From Caecitellus pseudoparvulus (Eukaryota; Bigyra: Bicosoecida), in NCBI GenBank assembly GCA_965644315.1, contig CBFFRQ010000019.1, positions 248,001 to 312,000 of the forward strand: DNA of 64,000 bases, given 5' to 3'. Shown here in pieces: positions 19,037 to 28,782 of the stretch. Made by a program: the position numbers and the translations under genes. The notes beneath the pieces are model-generated. The model saw only the letters and a list, made by a program, of their open reading frames with translations, had not been told where the DNA came from and did not search any database. Position 1 is the first letter of the stretch. Each line of letters starts with the position of its first letter.

Positions 19037-20508
19037 TGCCCTGCGGAGCTGGGAATGTTCACGACAGCCACTGCAGTGCTGGCGAAGCGGGGCTTGCGGC
19101 GGCGCCCAGCGGCACCCCGGCCCCCCTCAGCAGCCAGCGCACCCCCCCTCTCCTCCTCCCCTTCCGGCTTGGCCTCTGTCTGAGTGCTGGGCACGTGCTG
19201 TGCCAGAGCCAGCGCCAGGAGCAGGCGGCGCTTGGAGTCCGGGTGCATGCGGCGCAGCGCCTTGCAGGTGGGCGGCAGGGTGATGGGCAGGGGCGTGACG
19301 AAGTACTTCATGCCCGACACAAAGTACGTGTCCCGCACAGCGCCGTCAGGGGGTGTGGGTGCCGGGGAGGGGTCTTGGGGGCTGCTGCCCAGGCTGGCCA
19401 TGAGCCCCTTGATCTTGGCGTTGCCCTCGTGCGCCACCCCCACGAAGTGCGTGATGCCGTGCCGCAGGGCCACCTGGCTCAGCGCCCACATGAGCAGCGT
19501 GCCCAATCCACACTGGTGCAGGGGGTCTGCCACGGTGATGGCCATCTCTGCAGTGCTGCTGGCAGCGCCGCTGCCGCCGCCCTCCCCTGCCGCGGCCTGG
19601 GCAGCGGGGGAGTGTGCTGCACTGTAGGCAGGGTGGTCATGTGTGCGCCCCTTCAGGCTGGCTGTCAGGCGGGGTGTGCCGGGCGCTGCCTGCCGCATGG
19701 CGCTGAGGGCTCCCTGCAACGCGGCCTTGGCAGTCCCCGGCCCAGACGTCACGATACGGAATTCACCCTTCCCCGGGTCTTCCACCCGCACATACCTGGC
19801 GACGCCAACACCCACGCCCTCTTCTTCCGCTCCTGCTGCGGCTCGCACGTCCGCATCCACGACAGAGATGCCCCATGCGAAGCGATCGAAGAGGTCTAAG
19901 TCCACCAAATACCGCAGCTCGACCGAGCTCAGCCCGTCCACCGGGCGCAGGAAGCGCATGAACAAGGACTGCCGGCTCAGCAGGGAGGCCATGCCTCGCT
20001 GCAGCTGCTTGGCGTCTGTCGGCAAGATGGGGCGCATGACGAAGTCCAGAGGCACCAGCTCCGGCGCAGCGCGGTCGTCGCCTGTGCTGCTGGGCTGCGA
20101 AGCACGGCTCGGCGTGGCCAGCTTCCCTTCCTTCAGGGATTCGATGAGCGCAGCCTTGCATGCGACTGGCACGCTCAGCGTGAAGGGCACCGTACTCAGG
20201 CGTGCCGCCTCCTCCCGAAGCCGGGGCGTGTCGCCTCCGTGAGCTGGAGGGGCAGGGCTCAGTTTCCGCTCTTCGGGCACTGTGAGCGACAGCTGCGGGC
20301 TGCCACTCTCCGGGCCCGTGCTCGACCCACTGGGTGTCGGACTTGTATCTGGGTGATGTGAACCTTGCTCTGCCGTGCCTGCTTCGTGCTGTGGGCTGCT
20401 TGGTGTCGACACAGCGCCACTGTCTGGCGTGCCTGAGCCCTGCACAACCTGCTGCCCTCCTCGCCGCAGCACATTACGTGCAAAGGCACGCTTCAAGGTG
20501 GACGCCAT
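19033..20508 (-). CDS. GNAT acetyltransferase resembling bacterial Pat/PatZ catalytic domain
   Basis: Single exon, 491 residues from the ATG at 20506-20508; the frame runs 13 codons further upstream but has no ATG. The core begins VMRPILPTDAKQLQRGMASL, then LFMRFLRPVDGLSSVELRYL and VDLDLFDRFAWGISVVD. This is the pattern of the GNAT domain of bacterial protein acetyltransferases of the Pat/PatZ type. The acetyl-CoA loop is DPLHQCGLGTLLMWALSQVA (QxxGxG form), preceded by the strand AEMAITV. A roughly 60-residue low-complexity insert separates the strands, and 150 disordered Ser/Pro/Gly-rich residues precede the core. There is no acyl-CoA synthetase part. The substrate is unknown; protein lysine acetylation is a family-based guess. 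Confidence 0.75.
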   Translation of the reverse strand: MASTLKRAFARNVLRRGGQQVVQGSGTPDSGAVSTPSSPQHEAGTAEQGSHHPDTSPTPSGSSTGPESGSPQLSLTVPEERKLSPAPPAHGGDTPRLREEAARLSTVPFTLSVPVACKAALIESLKEGKLATPSRASQPSSTGDDRAAPELVPLDFVMRPILPTDAKQLQRGMASLLSRQSLFMRFLRPVDGLSSVELRYLVDLDLFDRFAWGISVVDADVRAAAGAEEEGVGVGVARYVRVEDPGKGEFRIVTSGPGTAKAALQGALSAMRQAAPGTPRLTASLKGRTHDHPAYSAAHSPAAQAAAGEGGGSGAASSTAEMAITVADPLHQCGLGTLLMWALSQVALRHGITHFVGVAHEGNAKIKGLMASLGSSPQDPSPAPTPPDGAVRDTYFVSGMKYFVTPLPITLPPTCKALRRMHPDSKRRLLLALALAQHVPSTQTEAKPEGEEERGGALAAEGGRGAAGRRRKPRFASTAVAVVNIPSSAGH

Positions 20509-20616
20509 GGCCACGCACGCTGGCGGGGCCCTGGCCACAGCTGGCACTGAAACTCGACGCGGTGCATTGCTGTGGGTGTCTGGGAAGTGCCCAGCTCTCC
20601 CAAGTGTGGGAGCGCC

Positions 20617-23538
20617 TCACTTGGCCGTCGCAGCACCTTTCTGCTTCCGCATAAGTCTTTGGGCGGACAATGGACCACGCTTTCCCCGTGCCCGCCGTGA
20701 CCCTGCTCGCGCTGCCGGGCTGGGCTTGGCGACTTTGAACAGGCGCAGGCTGCCATCTGCCTGACCCGCCGCCGCGAAGGTGACTTTGAAGGCCAGGCGG
20801 CGCTCCGCATCGGCTGGCAATGCACCGCGGCCCGCCTTTTGTTCAATTTCTGAGCCCGCCGCCAGGTCTGCCGCGGACACACGCAGGCTGCCGGGCAGAC
20901 AGGCCAGCGCCGAGAACGTGGGCAGCGCCACTGGGACACTGTCCGGCAGCTCCGGCGTTGACTCCGGCTCGCCACAAGAGGTGAAAAACCAGCTGTCCGG
21001 CAGCTTGGACACGTTCGCTGGCAGGGTGCCCCTCAGCACCACGCCCGCACTGTCGCCTAGGGGGGGGGGCACCATGCTCTCTCGCTGCAGCAGCTTGCCT
21101 GTCTTGGAATCCCACAGGTGCAACGCACCATCAACGGCACCCAGCGAGAACATGATCTCGCTGTCTTGATCCGTGCCGATGCCTGCCACGCCCCCACCCC
21201 ACACCTCGTCTGCTGTGAGCGCGCCGCTGGCAGGTGCACGAGGCACCGTGCCTGCCGCGGCGCCATCCTCACCCCACGCAGTGTGGGCCAAGGCGCACCA
21301 CAGCGGCTGCAAGCTGCCGTTCGCCAGTGCGGCAACGACGCCCCCTGCGTACCCTGCGGCGATGATGCCTTTGGTCCGGTGCTGGCACAGGCAGCGCACG
21401 GCCCCTGTGACCAGCTCACTGCCCTCCGGCAGGCTCTGTGACTCCGGCAACGCATCAGCCAGCATGGAAGGCGGCACGCGGCTGTGCTGCTGCACCTGCC
21501 CTCGCAACACGTCCACCTTCACCATGTGCCCTGTGGACGTGCCCAGCACCAGTGCGCTGCTGAGGGGGTGCAGCGCATCAGCCATGCCGGCCGTGATGGC
21601 CACGTGTGCGCCGGCAGAGGCACCCCGCCGGCGCAGGGTCTCTCCCACGGCACAGGCGGCGATGCAGGTCATGCGTCGGGCACTGGCATCCGCGTTCACG
21701 TGCAGCGCCCACAGCAGGAGCCAGCCGTCATGCCCAACCGTGGCCACCAACAGCGCACGCCGGTACGCATACAGCTTAACCAGCAGAGCCTCGTTCATGT
21801 CTTGCTGCAGGAGGCCTGCAGGCATCGCCTCCTGGTGTGGAGCTGCTTCTGCCACGAGAGGCGGTTCGGAGGTTGCGGCCTGGCGGCTGGCGGCAGAGCT
21901 CGACTGCAAGCTTCGGAAGGCGAACTCCAGGGCGCCAAGGAACACCACCGCGGAGATGGGCCCATAGTGCCCTGCGTCGGAGGGCGGCTCCAACACCCAT
22001 GAGACACCAGACTTTTCTGGTGCCTCCATGGGGACAGCTCGCCCAGGCGCCGCCTCCAGTGGAGCCAGGGGGGACTGCGGGTCGCCCCACGTGAACACCT
22101 GTGCGTCTCCAGAGCTAGGCCCAGGCTCAGTGACGCGGAAGGTGCCCGGAACACCCCACACCAGGAGTGCGCCCTGGTCCGTTCCACCCAGCACGAGGCC
22201 CCCCCCGGACGCCAGGACCCCCGAGGCAGGCAAGGGCTGTGCGGCGGGCAGTGCATCCAGCACGCCTGTGCGGAGCTGGGCAGGCTTCAGACGTGAGGCG
22301 GTGTAGTTGTCCAGGGTTTCCGGCGTCACGCCCGGCGGCAGCTGCCCCGCGCTTGCCCCCACTGCCCCCCAAGCTCGGGCAATGTCTTCGTTGGTGTGGG
22401 CCAGGGCGGTGGTGGCGGCCGGCGCCGCACCACCCCCCATGCAAGGCACCTGCAGTTGCAGAGTCGGAGGGAAGGTGAAGGGGGTGGACGTGGGGGCGCC
22501 GCCCCCCACCAGGCACAGCGGGGCAGCTGGAAGGACATTCACAGTGCCCTGGCCTCGCGGCCCGCCCACCAGCAGCGCTTCCCAGGCGGGCCCCACACGG
22601 CACACCTGGCTGGCAGATTGCTCAGGGGGCAGCACCACGGAAGGCATGGTGGAAAAGGTGAGGCAGGTGGCGCCAGCAGCGGGAGCTGTGAGCCCCACGG
22701 GCATGATGCCCTTGGCCGCCACCACCTGCGACAAGGGCTGCAATGCAACTGCAGCTGGCGTCCCAACGCCGCCGACCGCTGCGTCGCTCAGGGTGGACAG
22801 CACTGTCATGCTGTGCACACCAGGATCTGGTTCGCCACACTGCAGGGGGGTGGCCTCCTTGGGCTTGCGCGGCACCAGGCCCAACGGCTCGATCAACCCG
22901 CCGAGTGCGGATTTTGGCTCCACGCCCTCGCCAGGCGCAGCGTCACCGACCTCCTCCTCCTTGCCAGCACCAGACTGCACGGGTGGCGACGCCTGGGGTG
23001 TCGCAGCAGCCACCGCCTCGTTGATCCTCTGCTTGTACTCGCGGTCAGTAGACTTATCGTCTGCCGCCGCTCCGCCGGCGACACCTGCACTACCTTCAGC
23101 GCCGCCGTCGCCAACACAGTCCTCGCCCTTGCCCTCACCAGCCAACAGTGCAGCCATGGCGCGGGCGCCCTCTTGATCCGCTTTGATAATGCTCGCCACA
23201 CTGACAGCTGCAGCACGCAGCACCTCCTCAGGCAGCACCTGTGACGCAGCTGCCACGTGCTGGCTCAAAGCAGCAAGCACTTCACTGCGCCTCTGCACTG
23301 CAGCGCGCAGCGCGGAGACTGCTGTGGGGGGGCTGCTAGACGCGGGGGGTGGACTTGCCATGTGCTTGTGGCAGGCAAGGGTGCTGCCCTGTGCCTGCAC
23401 CTTGCCAGACGCAGCTATGCCAGCGTCCCGGCCACTGCACCTTGCCGTTGCCTTGCTCCTGGTCTGCCTCACGTAACGCGTGTGCAATGGAGGAAGAAAC
23501 CTGGCCAGAAATGTACTGGCCTCCAGTGGGGTGGGCAT
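20617..23538 (-). CDS. Large WD-repeat-like protein, family unassigned
   Basis: Single open frame of 973 residues from the ATG at 23536-23538. A second in-frame ATG at 23359-23361 (MASPPPASSS) would remove a basic 59-residue leader; I cannot decide between them. Residues about 60-130 are helical (LRAAVQRRSEVLAALSQHVA), followed by a disordered region. From about residue 300 there are beta-propeller features: GALLVWGV, ATVGHDGWLLLWAL, LGAVDGALHLWDSKTGKLL and a final AGQADGSLRLFKV. This could be an intermediate-chain-like or other WD scaffold, but I see no specific family signature. The C-terminus is very basic (SRRARGKRGPLSAQRLMRKQ). It is divergent from the HPt gene. Confidence 0.72.
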   Translation of the reverse strand: MPTPLEASTFLARFLPPLHTRYVRQTRSKATARCSGRDAGIAASGKVQAQGSTLACHKHMASPPPASSSPPTAVSALRAAVQRRSEVLAALSQHVAAASQVLPEEVLRAAAVSVASIIKADQEGARAMAALLAGEGKGEDCVGDGGAEGSAGVAGGAAADDKSTDREYKQRINEAVAAATPQASPPVQSGAGKEEEVGDAAPGEGVEPKSALGGLIEPLGLVPRKPKEATPLQCGEPDPGVHSMTVLSTLSDAAVGGVGTPAAVALQPLSQVVAAKGIMPVGLTAPAAGATCLTFSTMPSVVLPPEQSASQVCRVGPAWEALLVGGPRGQGTVNVLPAAPLCLVGGGAPTSTPFTFPPTLQLQVPCMGGGAAPAATTALAHTNEDIARAWGAVGASAGQLPPGVTPETLDNYTASRLKPAQLRTGVLDALPAAQPLPASGVLASGGGLVLGGTDQGALLVWGVPGTFRVTEPGPSSGDAQVFTWGDPQSPLAPLEAAPGRAVPMEAPEKSGVSWVLEPPSDAGHYGPISAVVFLGALEFAFRSLQSSSAASRQAATSEPPLVAEAAPHQEAMPAGLLQQDMNEALLVKLYAYRRALLVATVGHDGWLLLWALHVNADASARRMTCIAACAVGETLRRRGASAGAHVAITAGMADALHPLSSALVLGTSTGHMVKVDVLRGQVQQHSRVPPSMLADALPESQSLPEGSELVTGAVRCLCQHRTKGIIAAGYAGGVVAALANGSLQPLWCALAHTAWGEDGAAAGTVPRAPASGALTADEVWGGGVAGIGTDQDSEIMFSLGAVDGALHLWDSKTGKLLQRESMVPPPLGDSAGVVLRGTLPANVSKLPDSWFFTSCGEPESTPELPDSVPVALPTFSALACLPGSLRVSAADLAAGSEIEQKAGRGALPADAERRLAFKVTFAAAGQADGSLRLFKVAKPSPAARAGSRRARGKRGPLSAQRLMRKQKGAATAK

Positions 23539-23864
23539 TGTACGATAGGTTTTGTTGGGCCGGGAGGCAGTGCCGAGCCACTCACCGAGCGCCAGCCGCT
23601 GGTTGCCAGGGCGAGGGTGCCGTCACGCCGGCGCACGCAGCATTCCGCTCACCGCCGCACATCTCGTGATCACAGCCCACCCGTACAACCTGGGCAAAAG
23701 TCCATGTGCCTTCTCCTTCTGGCCCACGTGCTCTGTCTCTCACAGCTTGCCAGAGGGACGCAGTCACCCAGCGGGGTTTCGCCACGCCGGCTCCACTGCT
23801 TGGCAGCGCACTGTGCCGCCCCCTAGCAGCAGCCTGTGGCACCCACGCACGCAGCAGCTTGAAA
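23539..23864. other. Divergent promoter region between WD protein and HPt gene
   Basis: 326 bp without a supported gene. It contains GGTTTCGCC near 23790, a partial match to the recurrent upstream motif. Confidence 0.5.
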
Positions 23865-25149
23865 ATGGATGACGGCTTCATGATCCAAGCCGTGCGTGCG
23901 CAAACCAAAGCAGCTGGTGCCGCAGGGAAACCTGCAACTCCGGGTCGAGGAGTTTCCGGCGGCCTCATCTCACTCACTCTGCCTCCGCACCCTCACAGGC
24001 AGACGAAGAGGCCCCTGCAGGCTCAGCGCCTGCCGCCGCCTCACCCACAGGTATGCACTGCTGTGTCGCCCTGCGCCCCATTCCAGCTGCACCGCCATGT
24101 GCCCTGCGCCGAGCACAGGGGGAGCAGTGGTGGGCCTGGCGCCGTGGATGGGAGTGGCGCCTGGCCTGTGTGCCGTGGAGGACAGCCTAGGCCTGTCCAT
24201 GGAGTGGCCAGACATCCCCGCCCTGGAAGGGGTGCAGGTGGACGGCCGGCGTGACCCAGATGGCGCCATTGACCGTAGTGACCCAGAGGAGTCCTTTGAG
24301 AACTTGGAGTACCTCATCACCTTCTACCTGGACGGCCTGCCACGTCTGTACAACATCTTCGCAGCGGTGGCTGAGTACCGCCGCAGCCGCGCCTTGACCG
24401 TACCCTACCTTAGCGTGCCCTCTGACGGCGGCCCCGGCAAGTGGGAGCTGAAGCCTACCGAGTACGTCATTCGGTCGGAGGCGCATGCGTTGAAGGGCAC
24501 TGCCTCAAACCTGAGCCTGAAGAAGCTGTGGCGTGTCGCGCGCGCCTTGGAGCTGCCGTGCAAGCGCACCGACCCCGTCGCACATGGCGACGAGTTCGAC
24601 GCCGACGCCCGCCGGGCCGTCCTGGACGCCATCGCCACGCATGGCAATGTGTTTGCGCTGGCAGTGCAGTTCAGGGCACTGGCAGTGACGGTGGCTGACA
24701 CGCCCCGCATGGAGGCGGCCATGGGCGGCATGAGCATCGCGGAGGCCTGTGCCATGATGGGCGGGGAAGGCGACGGGCTGGACGACAACGGCAAGCCTTT
24801 CTCGGCCCTGTACAACGCGGTGCAGCCAGACGCCTTCGACGCGCTGTGGAGTGCGGACCTGCCCCTGCACAACCCCTTCGCAGGCAAGGATGTTTGGCCC
24901 GAAACCAGCAGGCCCTCCCCTATCAGCCACCTGCTGCCAGGTCCGCCCCCGCCAGCGCAGGAGTGTGCGCCCACCGCCGGCGCAGGGGCCGCTGCGTCAC
25001 CGCCTGCGTCAGGCGCCAAAGTTGCAGGCAGCGGCAGCACGCCCAAGGTTGCGCCAGCTCCGTCAGCGCCAGCACCAGCATCCCTGGAACCAGAGCCCAT
25101 CGTAGACGCAGACCCTCCTTCTGGAGGGGGCTGTTGCTGTGTCCAGTGA
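23865..25149 (+). CDS. Histidine phosphotransfer (HPt) domain protein with C-terminal CaaX box
   Basis: Model: exons 23865-23891, 23999-24050 and 24119-25149, 369 residues. The last junction (SPTG-GAVVGLAPW) is good; the first exon boundary is uncertain, as an alternative donor at 23943 with an acceptor at 24020 also keeps frame. Residues about 70-190 match an HPt four-helix bundle: FENLEYLITFYLDGLPRLYN, then EAHALKGTASNLSLKKLWRV with the phosphate-accepting histidine near residue 149. HPt proteins relay phosphate between receiver domains in phosphorelays. The motif (AHxLKGTAxNL) is nearer the bacterial than the plant form. The C-terminus after a Pro/Ala-rich linker is GGGCCCVQ; CCVQ is a CaaX box identical to that of the farnesylated phosphatase PRL-2. 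Membrane anchoring is therefore predicted. No histidine kinase or receiver gene is nearby. Confidence 0.78.
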
Positions 25150-25387
25150 CTTGAGCAATGCAGGTGTCCCGCGAGGTGCGCGTTGGGTGGGGTTACCCTT
25201 CCAGCCCAAATTCCGCACTGGAGGCGCAGCGGCCCGTCAGTTGCATGCGACGTGCACTTTCCATCTCCCCCAGACCCCCTGCCCTGCCACGTGGACTCCA
25301 CGTGCCAGACACGCATCGCCCCTGCGGCCTGCGTGTACTCCTTGTGGTCTTGTTGCCGACTGCACTCACCGCCACACACTTTCAACC

Positions 25388-28300
25388 ATGGCTGGTGTTC
25401 TGGAAAACCCTGCCGTGGGCGAGCAGAGTGAGTAGCGCGTGCAAGCCTCAGCGTGGAAGCGTGCTTCTCGCCCCTGTATGCCCTTGGGCCGTGCAGGGTG
25501 CACCCCTGGCGCTCCTCACCCTTGTGGCGCAACTTGAAGGCACAGTCCGTAATGCCGCACCTGCACCATTACCCTCGTCACTCCCGCTGCACAGTCTCTG
25601 TCGCGATTGCCGGTGGTGTTGCCGCCGTCATCGCCGCTGGCATCTTCACCAAGGCTGTGAGTGCTGTTGCCGTGCATGCTGCGCCCCCTGCGTGCCGCGG
25701 CTGAGATGCCGCGCTGAGGTCAGGGCGCGGTTTGATGGCACGCCGCCGCACGCCTCCTTTGCATTGCCTGTGCAGGTGTACGACGTCGATGTCAACGCCA
25801 AGCCTAAGAACAACACCGACAAGGATGGCAAGGAGATCGTCACTGACGACAAGATGGCCACCCTGAACAACCTGCGCAAGCTCATCAAGTACGTGCTGCC
25901 GTCAGCACCTGCGGAAACAAACGAACAGCCTGGTGGTGGTGGAAGCTGCCCTCACTGCGCCCGCCCCACCCCCCGACGCCTGCCGCTCGCAGCGAGGGTG
26001 CCATCTCCTTCCTGAAGACTGAGTACTTCTACGTCCTCATCTTCGCTGCCGTACGTGGCGCGCCTGCCCTCTCTGCTCGCGACATTTCTTGCATTGCATG
26101 CTCTCACCCCGCCGTTGGTCCCGCAGCTGATCGCCGTGGCCCTGTGCTTCATCCTCATCCAGGACAACGACGAGCTCGCTGGCCTGTACACTGCCGTTAA
26201 CCTCATCTTTGGTGCCACCCTGTCTGCCACTGCAGGCTACATTGGCATGCTCATCGCCACTGCCGCCAACGCCCGCACCACCCTCGCATGCGTTGACTCC
26301 ATGACCGAGGGCCTGAAGGTCTCCTTCGCCTCTGGCGCCGTCATGGCCAACTCCGTCGTCGGCATGGGCATCCTGGGTGTCTCCATCATGTACGGCATCT
26401 TCGAGCACATGTCCATCGACGGCAACGACCGCGTGGAGTGGCAGTACCTGTCTGGTTTCGCCTTCGGCGGCTCCTGCGTCGCCCTCTTCGCCCGCGTGGG
26501 TGGTGGCATCTTCACCAAGGCCGCCGATGTCGGCGCTGACCTGGTGGGCAAGGTGGAGGCTGGCATCCCCGAGGATGACCCTCGCAACCCCGCTGTCATT
26601 GCTGACAACGTCGGTGACAACGTCGGTGACGTCGCCGGCATGGGCGCTGACCTCTTCGAGTCCTTCGTCTCCTCCATCATCGCTGCCGGCACCCTGGCCA
26701 CCAACGATGCTGAGGTCGCCTTCCCCTTCTGGTGCGCCGGCTTCGGCGTCCTGCTGTCCCTCTTCGGCGTCGCCTACGTGCGCTGCCAGCACCTGGACCC
26801 CGCCACCACCACCCTCTCCTCCCTGCTCGGCGTCATCCGCGGCGGCATCATGGTCGCTGTCGCCCTGTCCACTGCCGGTGCCCTGATCTCCGCCATCATT
26901 CTCTTCGAGGGTGAGCGCGCCTTCGAGGTGTGGGGCTGCACCCTCATCGGCCTCGTCTCCGGCGAGATCATCGGCAACTTCACTGAGTACGTCACCTCCT
27001 ACGAGGATGCCCCCACCCGCGGCATCTCCAACGCCGGCAAGTTCGGCCATGCCCCCGTGGTCATCAAGGGCCTCGGCGTCGGCATGCTGTCCGTCATCGT
27101 CCCCACCCTCGCCATCGGCATCACCGTCATTGCCTGCAACGAGATCGCTGGCCTGTACGGCATTGCCGTCTCTGCTGTCGGCATGCTGTCCACCCTGGGC
27201 GTGACCCTCGCCACTGATGCCTACGGGCCCGTCGCCGACAACGCCGGCGGCATCGCCGAGATGGCCGAGCTCCCCGACACCGTCCGTGACAAGACCGACA
27301 AGCTGGACTCCCTGGGCAACACCACTGCCGCCACCGGCAAGGGCTTCGCCATCGGCTCTGCCGTCCTCACCTCCGTCGCCCTCATCGTGTCCTACCTGCA
27401 GCTGGCTGGCCTCACCGCCGCTCAGGTGGGCGTCTCTCAGCCCACTGTCATGATCGGTGCCCTCATCGGCGCCATGCTGCCCTTCGTCTTCGCCGCCCTC
27501 ACCATGCTGTCCGTCGACCGCGCTGCCCGTGCCATCATCTCCGAGGTGCGCCTGCAGTTTGCCCAGGCCCCTGCCCTCGTGCAGCAGGCGTGGCAGACTG
27601 AGGACGAGTACGAGGCTGCCCTGGAGCAGAAGCGCGCCGAGTTCCGCGCCAAGCTGGCCGCTGAGAACCCCAACGAGGAGCACATGAACCGCATCTCCGG
27701 CAACGACGGCAAGGCCTACCCCGACTCCAACCGCTGCGTCGCCATCGCCACCCAGTCCGCCATCTACGAGATGGTCCTGCCCGGTGGCGCTGCCATCTTC
27801 GTGCCTGTCATCATCGGCTACCTGCTGGGTGCCGCTGCCCTGGGTGGTCTGCTCATCGGCTCCCTCACCTCTGGCTTCATGCTGGCCCTGACCATGTCCA
27901 ACGCCGGTGGCGCCTGGGACAACGCGAAGAAGTGGGTCGAGAAGTGCGGCTCTGAGGGTGAGGAGATCACCGCTGATGACGAGGTCAAGCCCATCGGCTC
28001 CTTCAACATCAAGTGGACCACCTACGGTGTCAAGAAGGCAGACAAGGCCCGCGGCCTCCTGCAGACCTACGCCGAGGGCGGCGCCCTGTCCCTCGTCACG
28101 AACCGCAACCCTGGTGACCTGGAGGCCACCACCGGCTTCGCCGCTGGCAACACCGAGTGGGAGGCATGGAAGCGTGAGACCGCTGAGGAGCTCGCCACCT
28201 TCTTCAAGTCCCGCAAGGACCCTGTCGTGTCTGGCGACACCGTCGGTGACCCCTTCAAGGATACCTCTGGCCCCGCCCTGAACATCCTCATCAAGCTCAC

Positions 28301-28706
28301 CTCCATCGTGTCCCTGGTGCTGGCCCCCACCCTGCGCACCCGCCAGAACGCCTTCGAGGAGGACTCCTGGTGGATCGCCATCATCGTCCTCGTCGTCACT
28401 GGCATCCTGGCCTTCGTCTCCACCTCCCAGATCAACGCTGCCTTCTCCAAGAGCGAGGCAGAGGCTGAGGAGAAGCTCGCCACCGCCCGTGCCAACGCCG
28501 CTGCCCTGCGTGCCTCTGGCGCCGCTGCCCCTGTCGTTGCCGCCGACGCTGGCGACGTCCAGGTGGATGCCGAGGCTGCCCCCGCCCCTGCTGCTGCCGC
28601 TGATGCCGAGGAGGAGAAGACTGCTGATGCAGCCGAGCCCGCTGAGGAGACCACGGAGGCTGCTGCCGATGCAGAGGCCACCGAGGAGGGTGACAAGGAT
28701 GAGTAA
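25388..28706 (+). CDS. V-type H+-translocating pyrophosphatase (type I, K+-dependent) with long acidic tail
   Basis: Five exons: 25388-25427, 25595-25656, 25776-25888, 25993-26050 and 26127-28706, giving 950 residues. The four introns lie within the first 91 codons. The enzyme couples pyrophosphate hydrolysis to proton pumping into vacuoles or acidocalcisomes. The catalytic block is [20 protein letters not shown] near residue 250, with [13 protein letters not shown] just before it. The residue governing K+ need is Ala in [16 protein letters not shown], the K+-dependent class. About 16 membrane segments are visible. Typical length is 750-780; here about 85 residues rich in Ala, Glu and Asp follow the final membrane helix. 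Codon use is far more biased to C-ending codons than in neighbouring genes, suggesting very high expression. Confidence 0.97.
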
Positions 28707-28782
28707 GCACTGCTACGCAGCTTGCTGGCCCAATTCATTCGGGAGATACCCCTCGCCCTTCCAGCTGGCAATGCTCCAGAAC

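Noticed and set aside
26037-27683. 548-codon open frame antisense to the pyrophosphatase
   Set aside because: It is a shadow of extreme C-ending codon bias; its product is Gly/Asp/Glu-rich with no domain and lies wholly over a certain gene.
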